From the NCBI GenBank assembly GCA_026388755.1, contig JAPLJE010000058.1, positions 1-5,905 on the forward strand: a stretch of DNA of 5,905 bases. Reading direction: 5' to 3'. The translations under genes and the position numbers were made by a program. The notes under the pieces were generated by a model. That model was given only the letters and a program-made list of their open reading frames with translations. It was not told where the DNA came from and ran no database searches. Each line of letters begins with the position of its first letter. Position 1 is the first letter of the stretch. Origin of the DNA: Deltaproteobacteria bacterium. GTDB taxonomy: Bacteria > Desulfobacterota > Desulfobacteria > Desulfobacterales > Desulfatirhabdiaceae. This document shows, piece after piece, positions 1 through 4,924 of this stretch.

Positions 1-1543
1 TTGCCTTCATCCAGCTTGGGCATCCAGGGATAGCCGAATTCGTTCTCGGCAGAAGCCTTTTCTCCGAAAATGGATTTCAGAAAGCTGACGATATATTTGG
101 GTTCGTTCTGCCACCAGTTCAGACTGAGCGGGTCCTTGCTCTGGGCCCTGCGCTTGAGCAGATCCTCCAGCTTTGCTACTTTCCCTGTCGGAGCGGGGAT
201 ATACCCTGGCCAGATATGAAACAGCAGTGCCTGATCCGTGGATCCCTGCACATTGGATTCCCCCCTTAACGCGTTCACGCCGCCGCCGGCAATGCCCATG
301 TTCCCCAGAAGGAGCTGAATGATGGACATGGTTCGAATGTTCTGGACGCCCACCGTATGCTGGGTCCATCCCATGGCATACATGATGGTTCCGGCCTTGT
401 TATTGGCGCCGGTGGCTGCGTAGGTTTTGTAAACCTCCAGCAGATCCGATTCCGTGGTACCGGTAATTTTGGAAACCAGCTTGAGGTCATAGCGGTCATA
501 GTGTTTTTTCAAAAGGTTGATGACGCACCGGCTGTCCTTCAGGGTTAAATCCCTTAAGGGTACACCTTTTTCATCCATCTGAAATGTCCAGGTTGCCTTG
601 TCATATTTCTTGATTTTTGAATCCCAGCCGGAAAACAGCCCGTCGTTGAATAAAAAATCATTGTTTACCAGAAACGCAGCATTGGTGTAATTCAGGACAT
701 ATTCTTCGCCGATCAACTTGTTATCCAGGATGTATTTGATCATCCCGCCCAGGAACGCGATGTCGGTTCCGGAGCGCAGCGGTGCATATATATCCGCTTT
801 TGAGGAGGTTCGGGTAAACCGGGGGTCGACGTTGATGACCTTGGCGCCGTTTTTCTGGGCTTCTGTCACCCATTTGAAAGAGATGGGATGGTTTTCCGCA
901 GCGTTGCTGCCCATAATCAGGATGCAGTCGCTGTTTTTAAGGTCAATCCAGTGGTTGGTCATTGCACCGCGTCCGAACGACTCTGCCAGAGCCGCAACAG
1001 TGGCGCTGTGTCAGATTCGGGCCTGGTGCTCAATATAGACCAGCCCCAGGGAACGCAGCATGGCCTGATAAATCCAGCATTCTTCATTGTCCAGGGCGGC
1101 GCTTCCGACAGAGGCTATGGCAGTGGTGCGGTTGACGGTCTGTCCGGCGGCATTGGCTGCTGTAAACGAGGCGTCCCGCGTGGCCTTGACGCGCCTGGCA
1201 ATGTTGTCAATGGCCCATTCCCAGGTGACTTCCTTCCACTCTTTTGCATAAGGCGCGCGATACATGGGATTGAGGAGCCGGTTTTCGTTTTCCACCAGCC
1301 CGGCCAGCGCAGCTCCTTTGGAGCACAACGCCGTCCGTCCCCTTTTTTACTGGTGTGCACAATGGCCCCGCATCCCACCGCGCAGTAACAGCAGATCGTG
1401 GTCGTTTCTTTGGCATACCTGGTCTTCAGCATCTGAGCATGGGCCTTGACCGGTGACAGATCAAAACCCATACCGCCACTGACAGCAAGGCCTGCCGCAG
1501 TAGCGCCGGTAATTTTGATAAAATCCCTTCGCGTTACATTCAT
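1..1543 (-). CDS. fdnG: Formate dehydrogenase catalytic (alpha) subunit, selenocysteine type, 5' half, with internal frame disruption
   Basis: This is the molybdenum/tungsten-pterin subunit that oxidises formate to CO2, exported by Tat to the periplasm. It starts at ATG 1543-1541, 9 nt after an AGGAG. A twin-arginine signal (RRDFIK, residues 5-10) and an AHAQ cleavage region near residue 35 are followed by Fe-S ligands CCYCAVGC (51-58). The fourth ligand (LCSKG, about 1330-1314) lies in the -1 frame. Beyond it the frame is open to the left edge except for an in-frame UGA at 1013-1011 in the context ARI-U-HSATVA, the family's selenocysteine site. Later motifs include GRGAMTNHW, VDPRFTRTSSKADIYAPLRS, MGWTQHTVG and GGGVNALRGESNVQG. 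I translated the 1010-1 part and saw no other break. Relatives are about 1000 residues; roughly 514 codons are here. The break near 1345-1328 removes the conserved EGDPDHPIN stretch, so the gene is either a recent pseudogene or misassembled. The name fdhA would fit equally well. Confidence 0.9.
983..1000 (-). promoter_or_regulatory. Candidate bacterial SECIS hairpin
   Basis: On the minus strand, 10 nt after the UGA, the RNA can fold as CUGUUG-CGGCUC-UGGCAG: a 6-bp stem including G-U pairs and a 6-nt loop. Bacterial SECIS elements lie directly after the UGA inside the coding sequence, with the apical loop about 16-22 nt downstream to bind SelB; this loop begins 16 nt after the UGA. The loop sequence differs from the E. 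coli GGUCU type, so it is a positional and structural call only. Confidence 0.55.
1011..1013 (-). other. In-frame UGA selenocysteine codon of formate dehydrogenase
   Basis: TGA is read here in the frame LGLVYIEHQARI-U-HSATVAALAESFGRG. E. coli FdnG has DNQARV-U-HGPTVA at the same place, with Sec near residue 196. Allowing for the residues missing upstream, this codon falls near position 190. Strong conservation on both sides of the TGA argues for decoding as selenocysteine rather than termination. It implies the host carries selA/selB/selC/selD, which are not in this window. Confidence 0.93.
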
Positions 1544-1552
1544 AGAATTTCA

Positions 1553-1557
1553 CTCCT
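1553..1557 (-). promoter_or_regulatory. Ribosome binding site for formate dehydrogenase
   Basis: AGGAG lies on the minus strand, 9 nt before ATG 1543-1541. It fixes the start so that the RR motif sits at residues 5-6, as expected for a Tat signal. Confidence 0.75.
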
Positions 1558-1634
1558 TTCTGGGCTTTTCGGTTACGATAACTTACCAAGAAAAAATTCC
1601 AGACTTCACAAACCCTCCCACATCCTTCACCAAC

Positions 1635-1691
1635 AAAAAAAACACCACATAATGTGTCTTAAAGGCATACATATCCACAATATATGGTGTT
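1635..1691 (-). terminator. Probable rho-independent terminator after the acidic-tail gene
   Basis: On the minus strand, arms 1691-1681 (AACACCATATA) and 1651-1641 (TATGTGGTGTT) pair over about 11 bp with one wobble and are followed directly by eight T (1642-1635). The loop is long (about 29 nt), though ATGT/ACAT inside it can pair. It lies between the stop of the gene ending at 1716 and the formate dehydrogenase start. This suggests the two minus-strand genes are not simply one transcript, or that readthrough is attenuated here. Confidence 0.5.
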
Positions 1692-1715
1692 CGAAATAAG
1701 AGACTTCACAACCCC

Positions 1716-2183
1716 TTACAATTCGTCTTCGACGTCTACAGCATCATCATCGGCAATCTTGATGGAAGAATCAATCTTGATTTCATCGGAATCATCGCTG
1801 TCCCCATCGAAGTCATCTTCGAGCAGGTCATCTATAACTTCAGCATCTTCCTCAATACCCATGAATGCTTCTGTCAGGATCTCCTTAGATGACGCTGCTG
1901 GCTCATCAATGGCAATATCCACAGGCTCGGATTTGCTGGCTGTATAAAAATCCATAACCATATCGGCAATCTTTTCCGCATGCCCTCTGGGGGGATACAT
2001 GTTTTTGGTTCTTAGTACTGCGATGACTTTTTCTCTCCCAGCAGCAACGGCATTGGAAACCGCTGCATCATCATAGCTTTCCTCGCAGAGAAGCGACAAG
2101 CTATCCTTGTCCAGTTCACCGAATTCGCGAATAATCAACCGGCTATTATCATGATTTTTTAAAATAGTGTATTGCTGTTTCAT
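1716..2183 (-). CDS. Hypothetical protein, 155 residues, with very acidic C-terminal tail
   Basis: I do not recognise a named family. The chosen start is MKQQYTILKN at 2183, because AGGGGAG (2200-2194) lies 10 nt upstream; a possible extension to 2210 has no ribosome site. Residues 1-85 look like a small folded domain with mixed charge (RLIIREFGELDKDSLSLL, then NAVAAGREKVIAVLRTKN and PPRGHAEKIADMVMDFY). From about residue 90 on, and most strongly from 112 on, the chain is dominated by Asp/Glu/Ser (LLEDDFDGDSDDSDE, then DDDAVDVEDEL) and is probably disordered. No signal peptide, membrane segment or Cys cluster is seen. It lies upstream of the formate dehydrogenase gene on the same strand, 172 nt away with a likely terminator between them, so a functional link is only possible. 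Confidence 0.72.
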   Translation of the reverse strand: MKQQYTILKNHDNSRLIIREFGELDKDSLSLLCEESYDDAAVSNAVAAGREKVIAVLRTKNMYPPRGHAEKIADMVMDFYTASKSEPVDIAIDEPAASSKEILTEAFMGIEEDAEVIDDLLEDDFDGDSDDSDEIKIDSSIKIADDDAVDVEDEL

Positions 2184-2370
2184 TCCCACACATCTCCCCT
2201 GACACGGCATTCCCGTGCTATCATAACTTCAAAAATTCAAAAAACAACATAACTCTTTGAAGCATATACTGTTTATCTGCCATATTCAAGACCAAACTGG
2301 TTCAATGGCCCGGCTCAAAAGTGGCAATCGGGCTGAATTCATCAAAACATCCCGTATCCGATTCACATAT
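2184..2370. other. Intergenic stretch, mostly AT-rich, possible mobile-element scar
   Basis: No convincing gene is seen; the plus-strand frame at 2257-2517 is a shadow of the acyl-CoA synthetase remnant. A small hairpin, CACGG/CCGTG (2203-2217), lies in the 5' leader of the acidic-tail gene. A weak 7-bp inverted repeat is at 2227-2233 and 2256-2262. The GC-richer patch around 2306-2335 (GGCCCGGCTCAAAAGTGG and following) resembles non-coding linker sequence I associate with IS21-type insertion sequences, but this is from memory and unverified. Confidence 0.3.
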
Positions 2371-2520
2371 TTATCCATAGAGTATTTTAATCTTTACTCG
2401 GTCTATGGACCCGTCAGCGGCCTTGGGAAGCGTATCGACAAATTGGATATATCGGGGGTTTTTATAGCGGGCAATCCGGGAGGCCACGAATTCCATGAGC
2501 ACCTCTTCCTTTATTGACCG
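2371..2520 (-). pseudogene. C-terminal remnant of an AMP-binding acyl-CoA synthetase
   Basis: Reading the minus strand from about 2520 gives SIKEEVLMEFVASRIARY, then KNPRYIQFVDTLPKAADGS, then IDRVKIKILYG and TAA at 2373-2371. This is the end of the C-terminal lid domain of acyl/aryl-CoA ligases (ANL superfamily). Its usual pattern is an EEL..F...IA.YK.PR helix, a FVD.LP strand, and a G.I.R.K loop that in active enzymes carries the catalytic lysine as GKI.R.K. Here the loop reads DGSIDRVK, as in some deltaproteobacterial ligases. Only about 50 codons of a normally 500-plus-residue protein remain. In the same frame a stop appears near 2555, and the sequence upstream no longer resembles the family. 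No ribosome site sits near a usable start, so this is a dead 3' fragment. Confidence 0.7.
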
Positions 2521-2575
2521 GATTAGAAAGAAAAACGCAAAATACGACTGTTACAATTGCGCAGCGAATTCATAC

Positions 2576-2607
2576 TTGACAGATGGTTCTGTTTTGAATC
2601 ATATATA
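2576..2607 (+). promoter_or_regulatory. Possible sigma-70 promoter for the lipoprotein operon
   Basis: A perfect TTGACA (2576-2581) is followed by an AT-rich CATATATAAA block at 2600-2609. The -10 register is not clean: CATATA with an 18-nt spacer, or TATATA with a 20-nt spacer. It lies about 170 nt before the lipoprotein start, which would give a long leader. Confidence 0.3.
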
Positions 2608-2766
2608 AAGAGACTATGCAATGGTTCTGTATTCAGGGCATTATTGACATCAAAATTATTGCTCCATTCTCATATAAAAATGGCATTAACCACTTTATTT
2701 GACTCATTATCATACAGATATTTTTGTAAGATAACAGAGCCTGCCCTTAACAATTTACGGTTTATT

Positions 2767-2772
2767 AGGGAG
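2767..2772 (+). promoter_or_regulatory. Ribosome binding site for the lipoprotein
   Basis: AGGGAG is followed by 8 nt and ATG 2781. This good spacing supports the chosen start and the complete lipoprotein signal. Confidence 0.7.
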
Positions 2773-2780
2773 AAAGAAAA

Positions 2781-3278
2781 ATGGTAAAAAAGCATTATTG
2801 CATGTTTTGGCTTTGTTGTCTGATGATTGCTGCTATTGCGGGCTGCGATTCCACAAATAGCGTTGAATCAGACAATATGCAACTGACCATTGCAGCCAAT
2901 CCAACCACATTGTTTAATGGTGAATTCAGTTTTATTACAGCCAACCTGCAAATTGTTAATACCACACAAGCCACAACTGGAACTACTACCACAATAAACC
3001 CTGTTGTTGGCTATCCAGTCAGTTTTACGATCTCTCAAAACAAATCCGGCAGCACCCTTACGGTTGTCAACAATCTCACGGATCCCTCTGGAAACGCTAC
3101 AGCCATATATAAATCCGGTCTCGCTTCAGGAATAGATATCGTCCAGGCCAGTCTTGATAATGGCAAATCAGCATCTGTATCAATTTTTGTGAATATGACA
3201 CCTACACCTACACCTACAGCTACAGCTACACCTACACCTACACCTACAGCCACACCTACACCTACACCTACACCTTAA
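2781..3278 (+). CDS. Lipoprotein with a bacterial Ig-like domain and Pro/Thr repeat tail
   Basis: This is a predicted membrane-anchored lipoprotein of 165 residues. The signal peptide has KK at 3-4, a hydrophobic core at 8-20 and lipobox AIAG-C22. Asp at +2 would favour inner-membrane retention by the E. coli sorting rule, which may not hold in this group. Residues about 34-137 form one beta-rich domain of the Big/invasin type: TIAANPTTLFNGEFSFITA, then YPVSFTISQN, then LTDPSGNATAIYKSG and SIFVN. The PVSF...L..G.A....G pattern is the typical core. The last 26 residues are (Pro-Thr)n with a few Ala. Such Pro/Thr stretches usually link domains, so ending on one is odd and may mean a lost C-terminal domain. 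TAA overlaps the ATG of the next small frame (TAATG). The role is probably structural or adhesive at the cell envelope; no ligand can be inferred. Confidence 0.82.
   Translation: MVKKHYCMFWLCCLMIAAIAGCDSTNSVESDNMQLTIAANPTTLFNGEFSFITANLQIVNTTQATTGTTTTINPVVGYPVSFTISQNKSGSTLTVVNNLTDPSGNATAIYKSGLASGIDIVQASLDNGKSASVSIFVNMTPTPTPTATATPTPTPTATPTPTPTP
3198..3275 (+). repeat. Hexanucleotide repeat (CCTACA-type) encoding the Pro/Thr tail
   Basis: About 13 units of ACACCT/CCTACA are present, with some units changed to GCTACA or GCCACA, encoding alternating Thr-Pro or Thr-Ala. The unit is two codons long, so slippage would change tail length without breaking the frame. Confidence 0.85.
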
Positions 3279-3439
3279 TGGCTATTGATGAGAAAGGATT
3301 AAAACGCTTAAACTTGATTCTTTACTCATTAACTATTGGGGGTTTTTGGGTCTGGTTAGGAACAGCCATAAAACGAAAACTAAATCATTATTCAACCGTT
3401 TTTTATACAGGTCGATATCATCATGAGCTCTATGGATGA
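3278..3439 (+). CDS. Possible 53-residue single-span membrane protein
   Basis: An open frame starts at the ATG that overlaps the lipoprotein stop (TAATG) and ends at TGA 3437-3439, inside the next gene. The product begins MAIDEKGLKRLN, has a hydrophobic segment at about residues 12-31 (LILYSLTIGGFWVWLGTAI) and continues with KRK and a Tyr/His-rich end. It has no Shine-Dalgarno of its own, so expression would depend on coupling to the lipoprotein. I know no family for it. Support is the stop-start overlaps at both ends and the membrane-like segment; against it are its size and the lack of a ribosome site. Confidence 0.4.
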   Translation: MAIDEKGLKRLNLILYSLTIGGFWVWLGTAIKRKLNHYSTVFYTGRYHHELYG

Positions 3440-3605
3440 ACATATTCTGAAAACAACAAAGGAAATTGTTGTCAAATTCATTGAAACCGGACGGATTTCT
3501 CCCAGCGGGTTTTCTGAATCTTTTAAATCCATTTATCATACCATTGACGAAACCGTAAAAGGGTCAACAGACGAAACCCGAAAAGAAGAGCTCCAAGATG
3601 ATTGA
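3423..3605 (+). CDS. Small helical protein of 60 residues, deltaproteobacterial family
   Basis: The sequence MDEHILKTTKEIVVKFIETG followed by RISPSGFSESFKSIYHTIDE is predicted mostly helical. The pattern resembles a family of 60-70-residue proteins in Deltaproteobacteria that I recall being labelled 'conjugal transfer protein TraB' in some annotations. The N-terminal helices of MucR-type regulators have a similar EIV..FI......P.S....I...Y look. Neither label proves function, and no transfer genes are nearby. The start at 3423 has a weak AGG 11 nt upstream. The in-frame ATG at 3432 (MDEHILK) overlaps the preceding stop by 8 nt (ATGGATGA) and may be the real start. The gene ends in TGA 3603-3605, overlapping the next start by 8 nt. 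Confidence 0.72.
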   Translation: MSSMDEHILKTTKEIVVKFIETGRISPSGFSESFKSIYHTIDETVKGSTDETRKEELQDD

Positions 3606-3933
3606 TACCTCCGAAAACATCTCCGGCAGCCAGGAAACTGATCTGGATTGGGAAAACCGAAGGCTTTGCAGTGACGACAGTTGTATCGGCGTTATCGGCG
3701 ATGATGGCCGGTGCAGGGTTTGTGGACGTCTGGACCCGGAAGCCCCGGGGGACCCGGAACTACCCCCATGCAGGAACGCTGTTAAGGATGAGCCCCAGGA
3801 GCCACCTTCAGGAGAGCAAGTTCCTAAACCTCAGGACCCAGGATGGGAAGATCGAAAGCTCTGCAACGATGAAAGCTGTATCGGCACCATTGATACGAAT
3901 GGCAGGTGTCGTGTCTGCGGCCTGACGGGATAA
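3598..3933 (+). CDS. Tandem zinc-ribbon-like protein, two Cys4 repeats
   Basis: This is a 111-residue protein built from a duplicated unit W-E-x-R-[RK]-L-C-x-D-x-S-C-I-G-x-I-x3-G-R-C-R-V-C-G. Unit 1 spans residues 18-43 (Cys 24, 29, 39, 42) and unit 2 spans 83-108 (Cys 89, 94, 104, 107). The spacing C-x4-C-x9-C-x2-C suits one zinc or another metal per unit. The linker (46-82) is rich in Pro, Glu and Asp and looks flexible. Its ATG lies inside the end of the previous gene (ATGATTGA overlap), indicating translational coupling and probably joint function. I cannot name the family; nucleic-acid or protein binding through the ribbons is a guess. There is no signal peptide, so it is likely cytoplasmic. 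Confidence 0.8.
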   Translation: MIDTSENISGSQETDLDWENRRLCSDDSCIGVIGDDGRCRVCGRLDPEAPGDPELPPCRNAVKDEPQEPPSGEQVPKPQDPGWEDRKLCNDESCIGTIDTNGRCRVCGLTG

Positions 3934-3940
3934 AGGCCGC
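3917..3940 (+). terminator. Hairpin at the end of the lipoprotein/zinc-ribbon operon
   Basis: A perfect 7-bp GC-rich inverted repeat, GCGGCCT / AGGCCGC, has a 10-nt loop containing the TAA stop. Only GGATTTT follows, so the U-tract is weak. It lies between two convergent genes and may serve one or both strands. Confidence 0.5.
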
Positions 3941-3949
3941 GGATTTTCA

Positions 3950-4174
3950 CTACTGGTTTCCATAACCGTTTTGTCCTCCGCAATCCGGGCACTGCCAGGT
4001 AATGCCGTTACAGGACATCCCCCAAAAATTTTTCTCCATGCAATTCTGGCAGATGGAGAATCCGCACCGGCATCTCCAGCAGAACGGCGGATGCTTGCCG
4101 CAGCAGGAGCAGGGAATTTCTTTTGCCATTTGGCGTTTTTCTTTATATGAAGACAGAATGGGTCGTTTATTCAT
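3950..4174 (-). CDS. Tiny Cys-rich (zinc-binding type) protein
   Basis: The protein is 74 residues from ATG 4174, or 59 from the internal ATG at 4129 (MAKEIPCSCC). The conserved-looking part starts at the second ATG, but neither site has a clear Shine-Dalgarno. Within the 59-residue form there are 11 Cys arranged as CSCC, CWRCRC, CQNC, a single C and CPDC. This resembles a compact multi-zinc fold, with hydrophobic or aromatic patches at FCWRC, NFWGM and GITWQC. The final CPDCGGQNGYGNQ resembles a zinc-ribbon knuckle. Function is unknown. It is convergent with the zinc-ribbon gene (16 nt apart) and divergent from the HD-domain gene. Confidence 0.7.
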   Translation of the reverse strand: MNKRPILSSYKEKRQMAKEIPCSCCGKHPPFCWRCRCGFSICQNCMEKNFWGMSCNGITWQCPDCGGQNGYGNQ

Positions 4175-4261
4175 CGGGTCTTTTCGGCCTGTCTGATCTA
4201 TGATCCCCAGGCTCGCCTCAGTATGCTGAATGGTGTGGACTGTATTAGACTTGATTAATAT

Positions 4262-4266
4262 AGGAG
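4262..4266 (+). promoter_or_regulatory. Ribosome binding site deciding the HD-protein start
   Basis: AGGAG sits 4 nt before ATG 4271 and 7 nt before the adjacent in-frame ATG 4274. The second spacing is closer to optimal, so 4274 may be the start used; the product differs by one Met. Confidence 0.6.
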
Positions 4267-4270
4267 CACG

Positions 4271-4852
4271 ATGATGTCAACCCATACCGAACCGGGTATC
4301 TCCCGAAAAGATGCATTTCTGCTGCTGACAACGCATCTGAAAAATGAAAAACTGGTATCCCACTGCCTGGCCACAGAAGCCATCATGCGGGAGCTGGCTC
4401 CAAGATTTGACCAAAACCCGGAAATGTGGGCCATTGCAGGACTTCTGCATGATATTGATTATGAAATCACCGATGGGGATCCTTCCCGGCATGGCCGGGA
4501 AGGCGCAGAACTTCTTCTGAATCATGGCGTATCTCCGGCCATTGCCGATTCCATTCAAAAACACAATGCGGAAGGACTTGGCCTTGAACGCACCTCGGTT
4601 TTTGACCATGCTCTGGCCTGCGCTGAAACCATTACCGGCATGATTGCAGCAACAGCCCTGGTGTATCCGGACAAAAAAATCGCCAGCGTCAAGCCGCAAT
4701 CCGTTACCAAGCGCATGAAAACTCCGCATTTTGCCCGGTCTGTAAGCCGCGACATCATCATGGAATGTGAAATCATCGGCATTCCCCTTCCGGATTTTGT
4801 CGCCATGAGCCTGAAGGCCATGGCCGGCATCGCAGAGAGCATCGGACTATAA
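4271..4852 (+). CDS. HD-domain protein, predicted metal-dependent phosphohydrolase
   Basis: This 193-residue soluble protein belongs to the HD superfamily, whose members use His/Asp-bound metals to cleave phosphate esters, often of nucleotides. Visible motif residues are H31 (SHCLATEA), the H60-D61 doublet in LLHDIDYE, H74 (RHGREGAELL), and H98 in IQKHNAEG. The usual last metal-binding Asp is expected near A-x-x-[AC]-[AD]-[DE]-x-[IL]-TG; here it reads CAETITG, so Glu119 stands where I would expect Asp. The C-terminal half (VYPDKKIASVKPQSVTKRM, then FARSVSRDII) matches the single-domain HD proteins common in anaerobes, where this length is typical. No partner sensing domain is present and the substrate is unknown. 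It is 72 nt upstream of polA on the same strand, so co-transcription is possible, though CTGACGTCTTTTTT in the gap could form a weak terminator. Confidence 0.85.
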   Translation: MMSTHTEPGISRKDAFLLLTTHLKNEKLVSHCLATEAIMRELAPRFDQNPEMWAIAGLLHDIDYEITDGDPSRHGREGAELLLNHGVSPAIADSIQKHNAEGLGLERTSVFDHALACAETITGMIAATALVYPDKKIASVKPQSVTKRMKTPHFARSVSRDIIMECEIIGIPLPDFVAMSLKAMAGIAESIGL

Positions 4853-4924
4853 ATATCACCCAGAGGCATCAGCTCACCCTGACGTCTTTTTTCAGCCATC
4901 AGACTTCTATGATTGGAAACCAGT

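Larger units (their letters stand above)
2521..2780. other. AT-rich intergenic region upstream of the lipoprotein gene
   Basis: No supported gene is seen. The plus-strand frame at 2557-2787 has no ribosome site, runs into the lipoprotein start and has unremarkable composition. The region holds the possible promoter at 2576-2607 and a 10-nt direct repeat ATGGTTCTGT at 2583-2592 and 2621-2630, with similar following bases. Nothing further of the acyl-CoA synthetase could be recognised on the minus strand. Confidence 0.5.

Noticed and set aside
275..548. Other open frames on both strands across the formate dehydrogenase gene
   Set aside because: They are out-of-phase shadows; the minus-strand frame with conserved family motifs covers the whole region.
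1011..1328. A separate 105-residue gene ending at the TGA
   Set aside because: It is the middle of formate dehydrogenase: it begins at LCSKG after the frame break, and the TGA is the selenocysteine codon with conserved protein continuing beyond it.
1340..1348. Programmed -1 frameshift at the AAAAAAGGGG run in formate dehydrogenase
   Set aside because: A -1 shift would rejoin the frames, but the phase (AGT AAA AAA GGG) is not the canonical slippery heptamer, and the ~15 missing conserved residues would still be absent. Deletion or assembly error explains both facts.
1601..1711. 11-nt direct repeat AGACTTCACAA exactly 100 bp apart (1601 and 1701)
   Set aside because: Several 11-mers are expected to recur by chance in a window this size; there is no symmetry or promoter context to make it an operator.
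2257..2517. Plus-strand 86-residue frame
   Set aside because: It is antisense to the recognisable acyl-CoA synthetase remnant, starts with TTG and lacks a ribosome site.
2557..2787. Plus-strand 76-residue frame before the lipoprotein
   Set aside because: No ribosome site, no recognisable motif, and it overlaps the well-supported lipoprotein start and its Shine-Dalgarno.
3198..3275. CRISPR-like or regulatory tandem array
   Set aside because: Units are 6 bp, contiguous, in frame and encode a Pro/Thr tail; there are no spacers.
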